A DNA stretch of 64,000 nucleotides from Lachnospiraceae bacterium (GCA_017469945.1 JAFUFI010000029.1:62001-126000), one strand, 5' to 3'; positions 1 to 9,658 are shown, counted from the first letter of the stretch. The notes: a model not told the origin generated them from the letters alone. Numbers and translations: made by a program.

Positions 1-12
1 AAGGTTAAGTAA
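1..12 (+). CDS. rpsS: probable 3' end of ribosomal protein S19 (partial)
   Basis: The first four codons read Lys-Val-Lys-stop and sit directly before L22. In the S10 operon of Firmicutes S19 always precedes L22, and S19 usually ends in a basic tail. Only the last residues are in the window, so the identification rests on gene order and not on a recognisable domain. Confidence 0.35.
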   Translation, partial: KVK

Positions 13-40
13 GTTCAATAAGTGAAAGGAGTGTAAGTCT

Positions 41-430
41 ATGGCTAAGGGACATAGATCTCAAATAAAGAGAGAAAGAAACGCGCAGAAAGACAACAGA
101 CCTTCTGCAAAGTTATCTTACGCCAGAGTATCAGTACAGAAGGCTTGCTTCGTACTTGATGCCATCAGAGGCAAGGATGTAACTACTGCTGCTGCAATTT
201 TGGAGTACAACCCCAGATATGCTTCCAGCATCATTAAAAAGCTGCTTGCATCTGCTGTTGCAAATGCAGAGAATAACAACGGAATGAACCCCGACAATCT
301 CTACATTGCAGAGTGCTATGCTAACCAGGGTCCTATCATGAAGAGAGTAAGACCCCGTGCACAGGGCAGAGCTTACAGAATCGAAAAGAGAATGAGCAAC
401 ATCACCATCGTGCTCGACGAGAAGAAGTAA
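41..430 (+). CDS. rplV: 50S ribosomal protein L22
   Basis: L22 binds 23S rRNA and lines the peptide exit tunnel. The protein has 129 residues, about 18 more than the usual 110, because of a basic N-terminal extension ([14 protein letters not shown]). The body from residue 22 ([11 protein letters not shown]) and the C-terminal loop with [11 protein letters not shown] are typical. The start has an AAAGGAG ribosome site nine bases upstream. It is part of the S10 operon, followed 19 bases later by S3, and is presumably co-transcribed with it. Confidence 0.97.
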   Translation: MAKGHRSQIKRERNAQKDNRPSAKLSYARVSVQKACFVLDAIRGKDVTTAAAILEYNPRYASSIIKKLLASAVANAENNNGMNPDNLYIAECYANQGPIMKRVRPRAQGRAYRIEKRMSNITIVLDEKK

Positions 431-449
431 GGAAAGGAGCTTAAAATAT

Positions 450-1115
450 ATGGGACAGAAAGTTAATCCTCATGGCCTCAGAGTTGGTGTAATCAAGGAT
501 TGGAATTCCAGATGGTATGCAAATGACCAGGATTTCTCAGATTTCCTTGTAGAGGATCAGAAAATCAGAAAGTTTCTCAAGAAGAAGCTCGCAAGTGCCG
601 GAGTTTCAAAGATTGAGATTGAAAGAGCATCCGACAGAGTAAAGGTTATCATCTACACCGCAAAGCCCGGTTTCATTATCGGAAAGGGCGGAACTGAAAT
701 AGAAGTTACCAAGAACGAGATTGCAAAGCTTACCGGTGGTAAGAAGGTTCTTGTTGACATCAAAGAGATCAAGAGACCTGATCGTGATGCACAGCTTGTT
801 GCTGAGAACATCGCTCAGCAGCTCGAGAACCGTATTTCATTCAGAAGAGCAATGAAGTCTTGCATGGGAAGAACCATGAAGGCAGGAGCTCTCGGAATCA
901 AGTCAGCATGCAGCGGCCGTCTTGGCGGAGCTGATATCGCTCGTACTGAGTTCTACAGCGAGGGAACAATTCCTCTTCAGACTCTCAGAGCCGATATTGA
1001 TTACGGTTTTGCAGAGGCAGACACCACTTACGGTAAGGTTGGTGTTAAAGTTTGGATTTACAAGGGTGAAGTTCTTCCTACCAAGAACAATCAGCCGGAA
1101 GGGAGCGACAAATAA
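450..1115 (+). CDS. rpsC: 30S ribosomal protein S3
   Basis: S3 is a small-subunit protein at the mRNA entry channel with helicase activity. It starts [17 protein letters not shown] domain with the GKGG loop lies near residues 73-76, and the C-terminal domain carries the GALGIK and [10 protein letters not shown] motifs. The length of 221 residues is normal. The stop codon overlaps the L16 start by one base (TAATG), which indicates translational coupling. Confidence 0.98.
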   Translation: MGQKVNPHGLRVGVIKDWNSRWYANDQDFSDFLVEDQKIRKFLKKKLASAGVSKIEIERASDRVKVIIYTAKPGFIIGKGGTEIEVTKNEIAKLTGGKKVLVDIKEIKRPDRDAQLVAENIAQQLENRISFRRAMKSCMGRTMKAGALGIKSACSGRLGGADIARTEFYSEGTIPLQTLRADIDYGFAEADTTYGKVGVKVWIYKGEVLPTKNNQPEGSDK

Positions 1116-1543
1116 TGTTAATGCCTAAGAGAGTAAAGCGTCGTAAGCAGTTCCGTGGCTCAATGGCCGGAAAAGCACTTCGCGGAAACACTATCAGTTA
1201 TGGTGAGTTCGGTCTCGTAGCTACCGAGCCTTGCTGGATTAAATCAAACCAGATCGAGGCAGCACGTATCGCTCTTACCCGTTATACCAAGCGTGTTGGT
1301 AAAGTATGGATCAAGATTTTCCCTGACAAGCCCGTTACAGCAAAACCTGCCGAGACTCGAATGGGTTCCGGAAAAGGTTCACTTGAGTATTGGGTAGCAG
1401 TAGTTAAGCCCGGTCGTGTTATGTTTGAGATCGGCGGAGTTCCTGAGGAACAGGCAAGAGAAGCACTTCGTCTTGCTATGCACAAGCTTCCCTGCAAGTG
1501 CAAGATCGTTTCTAAGGAAGATTTGGAAGGCGGTGCAGTATAA
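1115..1543 (+). CDS. rplP: 50S ribosomal protein L16
   Basis: L16 helps position the acceptor end of tRNA in the large subunit. The start [15 protein letters not shown] is the canonical L16 N-terminus, and 142 residues is slightly longer than average. Its ATG overlaps the S3 stop by one base and its own stop overlaps the L29 start by one base, so three genes are chained by TAATG junctions. A GGAAGGGAG ribosome site lies inside the end of rpsC. Confidence 0.98.
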   Translation: MLMPKRVKRRKQFRGSMAGKALRGNTISYGEFGLVATEPCWIKSNQIEAARIALTRYTKRVGKVWIKIFPDKPVTAKPAETRMGSGKGSLEYWVAVVKPGRVMFEIGGVPEEQAREALRLAMHKLPCKCKIVSKEDLEGGAV

Positions 1544-1746
1544 TGAAATCAAATAAGTACATTGAGGAACTGAAGACTAAATCCGCTGACGAGCTTCAGC
1601 AGGATTTGGCCATGGCTAAGAAAGAGCTCTTCAATCTGAGATTCCAGAACGCTACTAATCAGCTTGACAACACAGCAAGGATTAGGGAAGTTCGCAAGAA
1701 CATCGCAAGAATCCAGACTGTAATCAGCCAGCAGGCCAGAGCTTAA
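1543..1746 (+). CDS. rpmC: 50S ribosomal protein L29
   Basis: L29 is a small two-helix protein near the tunnel exit that helps form the docking site for trigger factor and SRP. It has 67 residues with the typical [15 protein letters not shown] start and the [19 protein letters not shown] segment. It is joined to rplP by a one-base overlap, and S17 follows 13 bases downstream after an AAGGAGG site. Confidence 0.97.
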   Translation: MKSNKYIEELKTKSADELQQDLAMAKKELFNLRFQNATNQLDNTARIREVRKNIARIQTVISQQARA

Positions 1747-1759
1747 GGAGGAACAAGCC

Positions 1760-2017
1760 GTGGAAGAAAGAAATTTAAGAAAAACCCGTACTGGTAAAGT
1801 TACCAGTGACAAGATGGACAAGACTATCGTTGTTGCAATTGAAGAGCACGTTAAGCATCCTCTTTACGGCAAGGTTGTAAAGCGCACCTACAAGCTCAAG
1901 GCTCATGATGAGAACAATGAGTGCAAGATTGGTGACACCGTTAAGGTTATGGAGACCAGACCTCTTTCAAAAGACAAGAGATGGAGACTGGTTGAAATCG
2001 TAGAGAGAGCAAAATAA
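1760..2017 (+). CDS. rpsQ: 30S ribosomal protein S17 (GTG start)
   Basis: S17 is a primary 16S rRNA binder with an OB fold. It has 85 residues and carries the family segment [17 protein letters not shown] followed by [11 protein letters not shown]. The start is GTG, chosen because an AAGGAGG ribosome site lies eight bases upstream and the protein then begins [12 protein letters not shown], as expected for the family. It is part of the spc operon continuum. Confidence 0.97.
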   Translation: MEERNLRKTRTGKVTSDKMDKTIVVAIEEHVKHPLYGKVVKRTYKLKAHDENNECKIGDTVKVMETRPLSKDKRWRLVEIVERAK

Positions 2018-2048
2018 TTAGTGCTTTAGATCGCACAAAGGAGGAAAT

Positions 2049-2417
2049 ATGGTTCAGCAGGAAACTAGACTGAAAGTTGCTGATAACACCGGTGCTAAAG
2101 AGCTTCTTTGCATCAGAGTTATGGGCGGCTCAACCAGAAGATATGCACAGATTGGTGACATCATCGTAGCTTCCGTTAAAGACGCAACACCCGGCGGTGT
2201 TGTCAAGAAGGGCGATGTTGTTAAAGCCGTTGTAGTAAGAAGCGTTAAAGGCGCTCGTCGTAAGGACGGCTCTTATATCAAGTTCGATGAGAACGCAGCA
2301 GTCATCATTAAGGATGACAAGACACCCAGAGGAACTCGTATTTTTGGACCGGTAGCAAGAGAGCTTCGTGACAAGCAGTTTATGAAGATCGTATCTCTCG
2401 CTCCCGAAGTATTGTAA
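2049..2417 (+). CDS. rplN: 50S ribosomal protein L14
   Basis: L14 is a five-stranded barrel protein at the subunit interface. The 122-residue length is exactly standard. It begins [18 protein letters not shown], with the typical [15 protein letters not shown] in the middle. A perfect AAAGGAGG site precedes the start, and L24 follows after 14 bases. Confidence 0.98.
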   Translation: MVQQETRLKVADNTGAKELLCIRVMGGSTRRYAQIGDIIVASVKDATPGGVVKKGDVVKAVVVRSVKGARRKDGSYIKFDENAAVIIKDDKTPRGTRIFGPVARELRDKQFMKIVSLAPEVL

Positions 2418-2431
2418 GGAGGTGCTCTAGG

Positions 2432-2737
2432 ATGCAGAAGATTAAAAAAGGCGATACCGTACAGATCATCGCAGGAAAAGATAAGGGTCAGGAAGGAAAG
2501 ATCCTTTCCGTAGATCCTAAGAATGGTAAGGTTGTAGTTGAAGGCCTTAACATGGTAACCAAGCATTCAAAGCCTTCACAGGCAAATCCCAATGGCGGAA
2601 TTGTTGAGAAGGAAGCTCCTATTGATATTTCAAACGTTATGCTTGTTGTAGGCGGCAAGACCACCAGAGTTGGCTTTGAAATCAAAGACGGCAAGAAGGT
2701 TCGTGTTGCAAAGGCTACCGGCAAGGTTATCGATTGA
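2432..2737 (+). CDS. rplX: 50S ribosomal protein L24
   Basis: L24 is an assembly initiator protein of the large subunit with a KOW motif. The KOW segment is [20 protein letters not shown] at residues 5-24, and 101 residues is a typical length. An AAGGAGGTG site overlaps the end of rplN. The ribosome site and start of L5 lie just after its stop. Confidence 0.97.
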   Translation: MQKIKKGDTVQIIAGKDKGQEGKILSVDPKNGKVVVEGLNMVTKHSKPSQANPNGGIVEKEAPIDISNVMLVVGGKTTRVGFEIKDGKKVRVAKATGKVID

Positions 2738-2754
2738 TAGGAAGGAGAATAACG

Positions 2755-3294
2755 TTGAGTAGATTAAAAGACTTATACAACGACGAGATCGTTGTTGCAA
2801 TGACCAAGAAGTTTGGTTACAAGAACGTTATGCAGGTTCCCAAGCTTGATAAGATCGTTATCAACATGGGCGTTGGAGAAGCTAAGGATAATCCCAAGGT
2901 TCTCGAGAATGCAGTTTCAGATATGGAAACCATTACCGGTCAGAAGGCAGTTCTTACCAAAGCAAAGAATTCAGTTGCTAACTTTAAGATCCGTGAGGGT
3001 CAGAATATTGGATGTAAGACCACTCTCCGCGGAGAGAAGATGTATGAGTTCCTTGACAGACTTGTGAACCTTGCACTTCCCCGTGTACGTGACTTCAGAG
3101 GCGTAAACCCCAACGCATTTGACGGAAAGGGAAATTACGCTTTAGGAATCAAGGAGCAGTTCATTTTCCCCGAGATCGAGTTCGACAAGATCGACAAGAC
3201 TCGTGGTATGGACATCATCTTTGTTACTACGGCTAAGACCGATGAGGAAGCTCGTGAGCTTCTTACTCTCTTCAACATGCCGTTTGCGAAGTAA
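2755..3294 (+). CDS. rplE: 50S ribosomal protein L5 (TTG start)
   Basis: L5 contacts 5S rRNA and P-site tRNA. The conserved body includes [15 protein letters not shown], the [12 protein letters not shown] loop and [11 protein letters not shown] frame-open TTG exists 21 bases further upstream, but it lies before the GGAAGGAG ribosome site. The TTG eight bases after that site gives [13 protein letters not shown], matching other L5 proteins at 179 residues. The non-ATG start is unusual for such a highly expressed gene. Confidence 0.95.
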   Translation: MSRLKDLYNDEIVVAMTKKFGYKNVMQVPKLDKIVINMGVGEAKDNPKVLENAVSDMETITGQKAVLTKAKNSVANFKIREGQNIGCKTTLRGEKMYEFLDRLVNLALPRVRDFRGVNPNAFDGKGNYALGIKEQFIFPEIEFDKIDKTRGMDIIFVTTAKTDEEARELLTLFNMPFAK

Positions 3295-3311
3295 TCAGGA
3301 GGAAATAAATT

Positions 3312-3497
3312 ATGGCAAAGACATCCATGAAAATTAAACAGCAGCGCAAGCCCAAGTTTTCAACTCAGGCTTACACTCGCTGCAAGCTTTGCGGCCGTCC
3401 TCATTCAGTTTTGAAGAAGTATGGTATCTGCAGAGTATGTTTCCGTGAGCTCGCTTACAAGGGTGAGATTCCCGGAGTAAAGAAGGCAAGTTGGTAA
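3312..3497 (+). CDS. rpsN: 30S ribosomal protein S14, zinc-binding type Z
   Basis: This is the short, 61-residue zinc form of S14. Two CxxC pairs are visible: CKLC near residues 24-27 and CRVC near residues 40-43. The C+ form avoids the zinc-free paralogue used during zinc limitation. It sits between L5 and S8, the standard spc position, with an AGGAGG site before the start. Confidence 0.97.
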   Translation: MAKTSMKIKQQRKPKFSTQAYTRCKLCGRPHSVLKKYGICRVCFRELAYKGEIPGVKKASW

Positions 3498-3512
3498 GGA
3501 GGAAAGAACAAA

Positions 3513-3914
3513 ATGACTATGAGTGATCCTATTGCAGATATGCTTACAAGAATTCGTAACGCTAACACTGCAAAACATGATACTGTTGATGTTCCCAGCT
3601 CCAAGATGAAGCTTGCAATTGCTGATATCCTTGTAGATGAGGGATATATCGAGAAGTATGAGATGGTTGATTGCGGAAGCCACCAGGATATCCGCATCAC
3701 CTTAAAGTATAACGCTAACAAGACTGAGAGAGTAATCTCCGGAATCAAGAGAATCTCTAAGCCCGGTCTTCGCGTTTACGCAGGAAGTGACAATATGCCT
3801 AAGGTTCTTGGCGGACTCGGTGTTGCAATCGTTTCTACCAACCAGGGCATCATTACCGATAAGAAGGCTCGTGAGCTTAACATCGGTGGTGAAGTACTCG
3901 CTTTCGTTTGGTAA
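3513..3914 (+). CDS. rpsH: 30S ribosomal protein S8
   Basis: S8 is a primary 16S binder and, in Escherichia coli, the translational repressor of the spc operon. It has 133 residues, begins [17 protein letters not shown] and carries the C-terminal [15 protein letters not shown] region. The first ATG is chosen because AGGAGG lies ten bases upstream; the second ATG would be sixteen bases away. Unusually, a 119-base gap with two hairpins follows before L6. Confidence 0.97.
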   Translation: MTMSDPIADMLTRIRNANTAKHDTVDVPSSKMKLAIADILVDEGYIEKYEMVDCGSHQDIRITLKYNANKTERVISGIKRISKPGLRVYAGSDNMPKVLGGLGVAIVSTNQGIITDKKARELNIGGEVLAFVW

Positions 3915-3943
3915 TATTTTTTAGTAACTAGTCGCAAGGTAAT

Positions 3944-3999
3944 GGGGGAGACGATTCTTCCCCGGATTGTGACTGAATATTCGGACGGATATCGTCCGA
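3944..3999 (+). promoter_or_regulatory. two hairpins in the S8-L6 gap
   Basis: The gap holds a six-pair stem (GGGGGA with TTCCCC, eight-base loop, 3944-3963) and a perfect seven-pair stem (TCGGACG with CGTCCGA, five-base loop, 3981-3999). Neither is followed by a T run, so they are not intrinsic terminators. They may be mRNA processing or ribosomal-protein binding elements. The function is inferred only. Confidence 0.45.
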
Positions 4000-4033
4000 T
4001 ATAATCCTGAAAACATATAAGGAGGAAAAAGGC

Positions 4034-4576
4034 ATGTCAAGAATTGGCAGAATGCCCGTTGCTATACCCGCAGGTGTAACTGTGACTGTAGCAGAAGGAA
4101 ACAAGGTTACCGTTAAGGGACCTAAGGGAACTCTTGAGAGAGTTTTACCCGCAGAGATGGATATCAAGGTTGAGGGTGCAGAAGTAGTTGTATCCAGACC
4201 TAACGACCTTAAGAGAAATAAATCTCTTCATGGTCTTACCAGAACTCTTATTAACAACATGGTAGTTGGTGTAACCGATGGCTACGAGAAGAAGCTTGAG
4301 GTAAACGGTGTTGGTTACAGAGCTGCAAAGCAGGGAAAGAAGCTTACACTTAACCTCGGTTATTCACATCCCGTTGAGATGGAAGATCCCGAAGGAATTG
4401 AAACTACCGTTGATGGTCAGAACATTATCATCGTAAAAGGCATCGACAAGGAGAAGGTTGGTCAGTTCGCAGCTGAGATCCGCTCCAAGAGAGGACCTGA
4501 ACCTTATAAGGGCAAGGGTATCAAGTATGCTGATGAGATTATCCGCCGCAAGGTTGGTAAGACCGGTAAGAAGTAA
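4034..4576 (+). CDS. rplF: 50S ribosomal protein L6
   Basis: L6 is a two-domain protein near the sarcin-ricin loop. It begins [15 protein letters not shown]. The second domain holds [22 protein letters not shown] and ends with the typical [19 protein letters not shown] signature. The length of 180 residues is standard. An AAGGAGG site precedes the start after the hairpin-containing gap, and L18 follows 20 bases downstream. Confidence 0.98.
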   Translation: MSRIGRMPVAIPAGVTVTVAEGNKVTVKGPKGTLERVLPAEMDIKVEGAEVVVSRPNDLKRNKSLHGLTRTLINNMVVGVTDGYEKKLEVNGVGYRAAKQGKKLTLNLGYSHPVEMEDPEGIETTVDGQNIIIVKGIDKEKVGQFAAEIRSKRGPEPYKGKGIKYADEIIRRKVGKTGKK

Positions 4577-4596
4577 TCGATAAGGAGAGTATGAAG

Positions 4597-4965
4597 ATGG
4601 TTAAAAAAGAATCTAGATCGGAAATTCGTGCTAAAAAGCACATGAGAATTCGTAACCGCTTCAGCGGTACTGCTTCAAGACCCCGTCTTGCAGTATTCAG
4701 AAGCAACAATCATATGTATGCTCAGATTATCGATGATGTTGAAGGTAAGACACTTGTAGCCGCTTCCACCATGGAAAAGGAAGTAAAGGCTGAGCTTGAA
4801 AAGACTAACAATGTCGACGCAGCAGCATATGTAGGCACCGTTATCGCAAAGCGTGCACTTGAGAAGGGAATCAAAGAGGTTGTCTTCGACAGAGGCGGTT
4901 TTATCTACCAGGGTAAAATTGCAGCATTAGCTGAGGCAGCCAGAGAAGCTGGCCTGGAATTCTAG
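4597..4965 (+). CDS. rplR: 50S ribosomal protein L18
   Basis: L18 binds 5S rRNA together with L5. The conserved segments are [17 protein letters not shown] at the N-terminus, [19 protein letters not shown] in the middle and [23 protein letters not shown] at the end. Two in-frame ATGs lie six bases apart. The second is nine bases from the AAGGAG site, gives [14 protein letters not shown] and yields the standard 122 residues, so it is preferred to the first, which is only three bases away. Confidence 0.94.
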   Translation: MVKKESRSEIRAKKHMRIRNRFSGTASRPRLAVFRSNNHMYAQIIDDVEGKTLVAASTMEKEVKAELEKTNNVDAAAYVGTVIAKRALEKGIKEVVFDRGGFIYQGKIAALAEAAREAGLEF

Positions 4966-4983
4966 GAAAGGAAGAGGAAATTC

Positions 4984-5493
4984 ATGAAACGTACAATCGT
5001 AGATGCAAGCCAGTTGGAATTAGAAGATAAGGTTGTCACAATCAAAAGAGTTACCAAGGTAGTAAAGGGTGGTAGCAATTCACGTTTTACTGCTCTTGTA
5101 GTAGTTGGTGACAAGAACGGACACGTTGGAGTAGGACTTGGAAAGGCTAAGGAAGTTCCCGAAGCTATCCGTAAGGGTAAGGAAGATGCTATCAAGCACG
5201 TTGTTGAGATCGCACTTGATGAGAACAATTCCATTACTCATGATTTTATCGGTCAGTATGGCTCTTCAAATGTTCTTCTTAAGAGAGCTCCCGAAGGTAC
5301 CGGTATCATCGCAGGTGGTCCCGCTCGTATCGTTTGTGAACTTGCAGGTATCAAGAACATCCGTACAAAGTCTCTTGGCTCAAACAACAAGCAGAACGTT
5401 GTTCTTGCAACCCTTACCGGACTTTCAGAGCTTAAGCGCCCTGAAGAAGTAGCTGCAAAGCGCGGTAAGCAGGTTTCAGAAGTTCAGGCATAA
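4984..5493 (+). CDS. rpsE: 30S ribosomal protein S5
   Basis: S5 takes part in translational fidelity at the mRNA channel. It has 169 residues. The double-stranded RNA-binding domain carries [20 protein letters not shown], and the second domain has [22 protein letters not shown]. The start follows a GGAAGAGG-like site. It lies in the spc operon between L18 and L30. Confidence 0.98.
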   Translation: MKRTIVDASQLELEDKVVTIKRVTKVVKGGSNSRFTALVVVGDKNGHVGVGLGKAKEVPEAIRKGKEDAIKHVVEIALDENNSITHDFIGQYGSSNVLLKRAPEGTGIIAGGPARIVCELAGIKNIRTKSLGSNNKQNVVLATLTGLSELKRPEEVAAKRGKQVSEVQA

Positions 5494-5507
5494 GGAGGAG
5501 TAAAGAG

Positions 5508-5693
5508 ATGGCAGATAAAAAGTTAAAGATTACTCTGACCAAGTCCCTGATCGGTCAGGTTCCTAAAAACAGAGCGATTGCTGAGTCTATGGGTCTTCGT
5601 AAGATCGGTAAGACCGTTGTTCTTCCCGATAACGATGCAACAAAGGGCCAGATTCGCCTGATCAATCACCTTGTAAAGGTTGAAGAAGTATAA
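5508..5693 (+). CDS. rpmD: 50S ribosomal protein L30
   Basis: L30 is a small large-subunit protein. It has 61 residues with the typical [20 protein letters not shown] segment and [11 protein letters not shown] end. An AAGGAGGAG site precedes the start. It sits between S5 and L15 as in all Firmicutes. Confidence 0.96.
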   Translation: MADKKLKITLTKSLIGQVPKNRAIAESMGLRKIGKTVVLPDNDATKGQIRLINHLVKVEEV

Positions 5694-5710
5694 TAGGAGG
5701 TGTTCTTACC

Positions 5711-6151
5711 ATGGAATTATCCAACTTAAGACCTGCTGATGGTTCAAAGCAGAGCGATAATTTTAGAAGAGGCCGTGGACACGGCTCAGGCAATGGCAAG
5801 ACCGCAGGTAAGGGTCACAAGGGCCAGAAGGCTCGTTCAGGTGCACCCAGACCCGGTTTCGAAGGTGGCCAGATGCCTTTATACAGACGTCTTCCCAAGA
5901 GAGGATTTAACAATCGTAACACTCTTGAGATCGTTGCAATCAATGTTAGTGATCTTGAGCGCTTCGAAGCAGGCACTACCGTAGATGTAGCTGCTCTTGT
6001 TGAAGCCGGCGTTATCAAGAATCCCAGAGATGGAGTTAAGATACTCGGAAATGGAGAGCTTAGCAAGAAACTCGATGTTAAGGTAAATGCATATTCTGCA
6101 TCTGCTAAGGAAAAAATCGAAGCCGCTGGCGGAAGTGCTGAGGTGATTTAA
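5711..6151 (+). CDS. rplO: 50S ribosomal protein L15
   Basis: L15 is a late-assembly large-subunit protein. It has 146 residues, begins [14 protein letters not shown], has a glycine-rich extended arm ([24 protein letters not shown] in pieces) that threads into 23S rRNA, and then [18 protein letters not shown]. The stop codon overlaps the secY start by one base, coupling the two genes. Confidence 0.97.
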   Translation: MELSNLRPADGSKQSDNFRRGRGHGSGNGKTAGKGHKGQKARSGAPRPGFEGGQMPLYRRLPKRGFNNRNTLEIVAINVSDLERFEAGTTVDVAALVEAGVIKNPRDGVKILGNGELSKKLDVKVNAYSASAKEKIEAAGGSAEVI

Positions 6152-7467
6152 TGCTCACAACTCTGAAGAACGCATTCAAAATTAAAGAAATCCGTAACAG
6201 ATTATTTTTCACACTGGCAATGTTAGTTGTGATCCGTATAGGATCACAGCTTCCCGTGCCGGGTGTTGACAGGAATTTCTTTTCCGAATGGTTTGCTCAG
6301 CAGACAAACAGCGCCGTTAGCTTCTTTGATGCCGTTACCGGTGGTTCGTTCCTTAACATGTCGGTTTTGGCACTTAACATTAACCCTTACATCACTTCAT
6401 CCATTATCATGCAGCTCCTCACAATAGCTATTCCTAAGCTTGAGGAAATGCAGAGAGATGGTGAAGAGGGAAGAAAAAAGATTGTTACAATCACCAGATA
6501 TCTTACCGTTGGTCTTGCACTCGTACAGGCAAGCTTTATGGCAATCGGATTCGGACGTCAGGGACTTATCCCCGATATGAATCCCCTTAACATCATTACC
6601 TGTATCGTAGCGCTTACCGCGGGCAGTGCTTTCCTCATGTGGGTGGGTGAACAAATCACTGAGCATGGTGTTGGAAATGGTATTTCAGTAGTACTTACTA
6701 TCAATATCATTTCTCGTTTGCCGCAGGATCTTAAAGGTCTTTATGATCAGTTCGTAAAAGGAAAGGCTCCTGCAACGGCGATTCTTGCCGCACTTATTAT
6801 CCTTGCTATCTTCATTGGAATGGTAGTATTGGTTATCATCCTTAACGATGCAGTGCGCAATATCCCCGTACAGTATGCAAAGAAAATGCAGGGTAGAAGA
6901 AATGTAGGAGGAGCATCCTCTAACATTCCTCTTAAGGTTAACACCTCGGGTGTTATTCCCATCATCTTTGCACAATCAATTCTCACACTTCCTCTTATTA
7001 TTACACAGTTCGCTAAGCCGACAGGTACTAATAGTGTATGGGCTGAGATTTTAAACTACTTTAACTCAAATAAGTGGTGCGTACCCGGACAGATTAAATA
7101 TACTGCAGGTATGTTGCTTTATATCGCAATGGTAATCTTCTTTGCTTACTTCTACACATCAATTACCTTCAATCCTTTGATGGTATCTGATAACCTGAAG
7201 AGACAGGGAGGATTCATCCCCGGTATTCGTCCCGGAAAGCCTACCAGCGATTATTTGAATAAAGTACTTAATTATATCGTATTCGTTGGAGCAATCGGAC
7301 TTATCATCATCTGCATACTCCCCTATATTTTCAGCGGAGTATTCGGAGCTGATGTCGCTACTACCGGTACGAGCCTTATCATTATCGTAAGCGTTGTTAT
7401 CGAGACTGTTAAACAGATCGAGTCAATGATGCTTGTAAGAAATTATAAGGGATTTTTAGAGAATTAA
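6151..7467 (+). CDS. secY: protein translocase subunit SecY
   Basis: SecY is the channel-forming subunit of the Sec translocon in the cytoplasmic membrane. It has 438 residues with ten predicted membrane segments. The plug region follows SQLPVPGVD, and the conserved cytoplasmic loops carry [16 protein letters not shown] and [20 protein letters not shown]. It is coupled to rplO by TAATG, with a GAGGTGA site inside rplO. A hairpin-rich leader separates it from adk. Confidence 0.98.
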   Translation: MLTTLKNAFKIKEIRNRLFFTLAMLVVIRIGSQLPVPGVDRNFFSEWFAQQTNSAVSFFDAVTGGSFLNMSVLALNINPYITSSIIMQLLTIAIPKLEEMQRDGEEGRKKIVTITRYLTVGLALVQASFMAIGFGRQGLIPDMNPLNIITCIVALTAGSAFLMWVGEQITEHGVGNGISVVLTINIISRLPQDLKGLYDQFVKGKAPATAILAALIILAIFIGMVVLVIILNDAVRNIPVQYAKKMQGRRNVGGASSNIPLKVNTSGVIPIIFAQSILTLPLIITQFAKPTGTNSVWAEILNYFNSNKWCVPGQIKYTAGMLLYIAMVIFFAYFYTSITFNPLMVSDNLKRQGGFIPGIRPGKPTSDYLNKVLNYIVFVGAIGLIIICILPYIFSGVFGADVATTGTSLIIIVSVVIETVKQIESMMLVRNYKGFLEN

Positions 7468-7483
7468 GGTATTGGTTATCACG

Positions 7484-7568
7484 AAGCCACGCTTTATGCG
7501 TGGCTTTCCGTGGTATTTAAAAACAAATGAGGTAAGGCGTGATTGCAAAAGATGCAAGGCACGTCGCC
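7484..7568 (+). promoter_or_regulatory. double-hairpin leader between secY and adk
   Basis: A perfect nine-pair stem (AAGCCACGC with GCGTGGCTT, five-base loop, 7484-7506) is followed by a second structure at 7536-7568 that ends immediately before the AGGAGG site of adk. The second structure has outer GGCG/CGCC and inner TTGCA/TGCAA pairs. There is no T run after the first hairpin, so it is not a classical terminator. It may be an RNA processing or translation-control element; the role is inferred. Confidence 0.45.
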
Positions 7569-7579
7569 AGGAGGTACAG

Positions 7580-8221
7580 ATGAAGATTATTATGTTAGGT
7601 GCACCCGGAGCAGGTAAGGGTACTCAGGCTAAGATGCTTGCCGAGAAATATAAGATTCCTCACATTTCTACCGGCGACATTTTCAGAGCAAACATTAAGA
7701 ACGGAACCGAGCTTGGTAGGCAGGCTAAAGAATATATGGACAAGGGACTTCTTGTTCCCGATGAGCTTACGGTTAAGATCCTTCTTGACAGAGTAGCTCA
7801 GGCTGATTGTTCGGAAGGATATGTTCTTGACGGATTCCCCCGCACAATTCCTCAGGCTGAGGTACTTGACGAGGCTCTTACAAAACTTGGAGAAAAAATC
7901 GACTTTGCTATCAATGTTGATGTTCCCGATGAGAATATTGTTAAGAGAATGTCCGGAAGACGCGCTTGCTTAAAGTGTGGTGCTACTTATCACATCGAGC
8001 ACATTCCCCCCAAGAAGGAAGGCATCTGCGACACTTGCGGAAGCGAGCTCGTACTCAGAGATGATGATAAGCCCGAGACTGTTCTCAGCAGACTTAAAGT
8101 ATACCACGATCAGACACAGCCTCTTATCGATTTCTATACAGCAAAAGGGGTATTAAAGACTGTAGACGGAACCGTTGATATGAAGGATGTATTTAATGCC
8201 ATCGTAAGTATACTTGGATAA
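7580..8221 (+). CDS. adk: adenylate kinase, zinc-binding lid
   Basis: Adenylate kinase converts ATP and AMP to two ADP in the cytoplasm. The P-loop is GAPGAGKGT at residues 7-15, and the AMP-binding region has [10 protein letters not shown] and [10 protein letters not shown]. The lid carries two CxxC pairs (CLKCGATYH and CDTCGSEL), so this is the zinc-type enzyme common in Gram-positives. The ATG eight bases after AGGAGG gives the normal 213 residues; upstream in-frame codons give a non-homologous extension. Confidence 0.97.
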   Translation: MKIIMLGAPGAGKGTQAKMLAEKYKIPHISTGDIFRANIKNGTELGRQAKEYMDKGLLVPDELTVKILLDRVAQADCSEGYVLDGFPRTIPQAEVLDEALTKLGEKIDFAINVDVPDENIVKRMSGRRACLKCGATYHIEHIPPKKEGICDTCGSELVLRDDDKPETVLSRLKVYHDQTQPLIDFYTAKGVLKTVDGTVDMKDVFNAIVSILG

Positions 8222-8229
8222 AAGTTTTT

Positions 8230-8985
8230 ATGATAACCATTAAAAATGAAGAACAAATAGCGCTTATGAGAGAATCCTGCAGGCTTCTCGGAATAGTGCA
8301 TAAAGAGCTTAAAGAGTTCTTGCGTCCGGGGGTATCCACCCTGGACGTGGACTCTTTTGGCGAATCCTTGATAAGGAAACTTGGCGGGATACCCAATTTC
8401 AAGAACTATAACGGTTTTCCCGCCGCAATTTGTGTCTCGATAAATGATGAAGTGGTTCACGGAATTCCAAAAGCCGAAAGGATCATCAGAGACGGAGATA
8501 TCGTAAGTCTTGACTGCGGACTTATTTATAAGGGCTACCACTCGGATGCAGCAAGGACCCATGCTGTTGGAGATGTTTCCGATAATGTAAAGGCTTTGAT
8601 CAGAGATACCGAAAAGAGCTTTTGGGACGGAATCAAAATGGCTAAGGCCGGAAATCATCTGTATGATATTTCCAATGCCATTGCAGAAAGTCTGTTAGAC
8701 GGAGGGTACGGAATAGTCAGAGACCTTACGGGACACGGAATAGGGACGCATTTACATGAGGATCCTTCAATCCCCAATTTCGAGATGAGAAGAAGAGGTC
8801 CGAAATTAAAACAGGGAATGACCTTGGCTATTGAGCCGATGGTCACACTTGGCACAGATGATGTTGAGTGGCTTGATGATAACTGGACGGTTGTTACGGC
8901 TGACGGGTCATGGGCATCCCATTACGAAAACACCATCCTCATTACAGATGGTGAACCCGAGGTGTTGACCCTCGAACCGGTATAA
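8230..8985 (+). CDS. map: methionine aminopeptidase, type I
   Basis: The enzyme removes the N-terminal methionine from nascent proteins using two metal ions. It has 251 residues. Metal-ligand motifs are visible: SLDCGLIYKGYHSDAART (two Asp), GHGIGTHLHEDP (His), EPMVTLG (Glu) and ENTILITDGEPE (Glu). It lies eight bases after adk in the order secY-adk-map-infA. The ribosome site is weak (GGATAAAAG), which suggests coupling to adk. Confidence 0.97.
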   Translation: MITIKNEEQIALMRESCRLLGIVHKELKEFLRPGVSTLDVDSFGESLIRKLGGIPNFKNYNGFPAAICVSINDEVVHGIPKAERIIRDGDIVSLDCGLIYKGYHSDAARTHAVGDVSDNVKALIRDTEKSFWDGIKMAKAGNHLYDISNAIAESLLDGGYGIVRDLTGHGIGTHLHEDPSIPNFEMRRRGPKLKQGMTLAIEPMVTLGTDDVEWLDDNWTVVTADGSWASHYENTILITDGEPEVLTLEPV

Positions 8986-9001
8986 ATATGAAAAAATGAT
9001 C

Positions 9002-9043
9002 GATTGCCAAGATGCAATCTGCTGAAGAAGACGCGAATGCGTC
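9002..9043 (+). promoter_or_regulatory. two hairpins before infA
   Basis: The map-infA gap has GATTGC/GCAATC (six pairs, six-base loop, 9002-9019) and GACGC/GCGTC (five pairs, GAAT loop, 9030-9043). They end four bases before the AGGAG site of infA. No T run follows. They belong to a series of similar hairpins in the gaps of this cluster. Confidence 0.4.
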
Positions 9044-9057
9044 ACTAGGAGAATGAA

Positions 9058-9276
9058 ATGTCAAAGAGTGATGTAATTGAAATTGAAGGAGTTGTTGTTG
9101 AGAAGCTTCCCAACACTATGTTCAAGGTTGAACTTGAGAACGGACATCAGGTCCTCGCTACTATCAGCGGAAAGCTTCGCCAGAATTTCATCAGAATACT
9201 TCCCGGAGATAAGGTAACAATGGAGCTTTCTCCCTATGACCTTACCAAAGGAAGAATCATCTGGAGAGATAAGTAA
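9058..9276 (+). CDS. infA: translation initiation factor IF-1
   Basis: IF-1 binds the A site of the 30S subunit during initiation. The 72-residue OB-fold protein begins [19 protein letters not shown] and ends [13 protein letters not shown], both typical. An ATG five bases upstream is out of frame. It is followed by L36 as in other Firmicutes. Confidence 0.98.
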   Translation: MSKSDVIEIEGVVVEKLPNTMFKVELENGHQVLATISGKLRQNFIRILPGDKVTMELSPYDLTKGRIIWRDK

Positions 9277-9284
9277 AAAAGTGC

Positions 9285-9313
9285 TTGCAATATTGTTTGC
9301 ACTATGATAATAT
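9285..9313 (+). promoter_or_regulatory. possible sigma-A promoter before rpmJ
   Basis: TTGCAA and TAATAT are separated by 17 bases in the short infA-rpmJ gap. A partly palindromic stretch (GTGC...GCAC) overlaps the spacer. This could give internal initiation for the alpha operon. The -35 and -10 matches are only moderate. Confidence 0.35.
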
Positions 9314-9348
9314 GTTAAACGGTCTTTTTTGAAAGGAGGGCTTTGAAG

Positions 9349-9462
9349 ATGAAGGTTAGAAGTTCAGTAAAACCGATTTGCGAAAAGTGCAAAGTCATCA
9401 AGAGAAAAGGACGCATTATGATCATCTGCGAGAATCCGAAACATAAGCAGAGACAGGGATAA
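9349..9462 (+). CDS. rpmJ: 50S ribosomal protein L36, zinc-binding form
   Basis: This is a 37-residue protein, [19 protein letters not shown] at the start and [11 protein letters not shown] at the end. The CxxC plus C and H residues form the zinc site of the C+ type of L36. A GAAAGGAGGG site lies upstream. It follows infA and precedes rpsM as usual. Confidence 0.97.
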   Translation: MKVRSSVKPICEKCKVIKRKGRIMIICENPKHKQRQG

Positions 9463-9658
9463 TCTTACACCTCGGGAGTGATAAAGACTTCCGTAATTGT
9501 AAGTTACTTCCTGATACTTTTTGTTTTCTACTTATAATATAGAAAACATTAAGACGGATCGGAATCGCAAAAGCGTCCGGTTGGACCTAAAATAGGTCCC
9601 AATCATCTAGTAACCGCATGAAAATCATGCAAATGTAACAAATGGAGGAAAAAGAAAA
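9463..9658 (+). promoter_or_regulatory. rpsM leader with promoter-like site and hairpins
   Basis: This gap of almost 200 bases holds a TATAAT (9533-9538) enclosed by a perfect inverted repeat GTTTTCTA/TAGAAAAC (9523-9547). Two further perfect hairpins follow: GGACCTA/TAGGTCC (9583-9599) and GCATGA/TCATGC (9616-9630). No good -35 is visible 17 bases upstream of the TATAAT. The arrangement fits an alpha-operon leader, which in other Gram-positives can be an autoregulatory target of S4. I could not match a described leader family by eye. Confidence 0.5.

Noticed and set aside
1282..1503. Minus-strand frames inside the ribosomal protein genes
   Set aside because: These antisense frames have no ribosome sites or family similarity and result from codon bias of the real genes on the + strand.
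2734..2757. Upstream TTG at 2734 as the start of L5
   Set aside because: It precedes the GGAAGGAG ribosome site and gives residues not found in L5 proteins; the TTG at 2755 has correct spacing and sequence.
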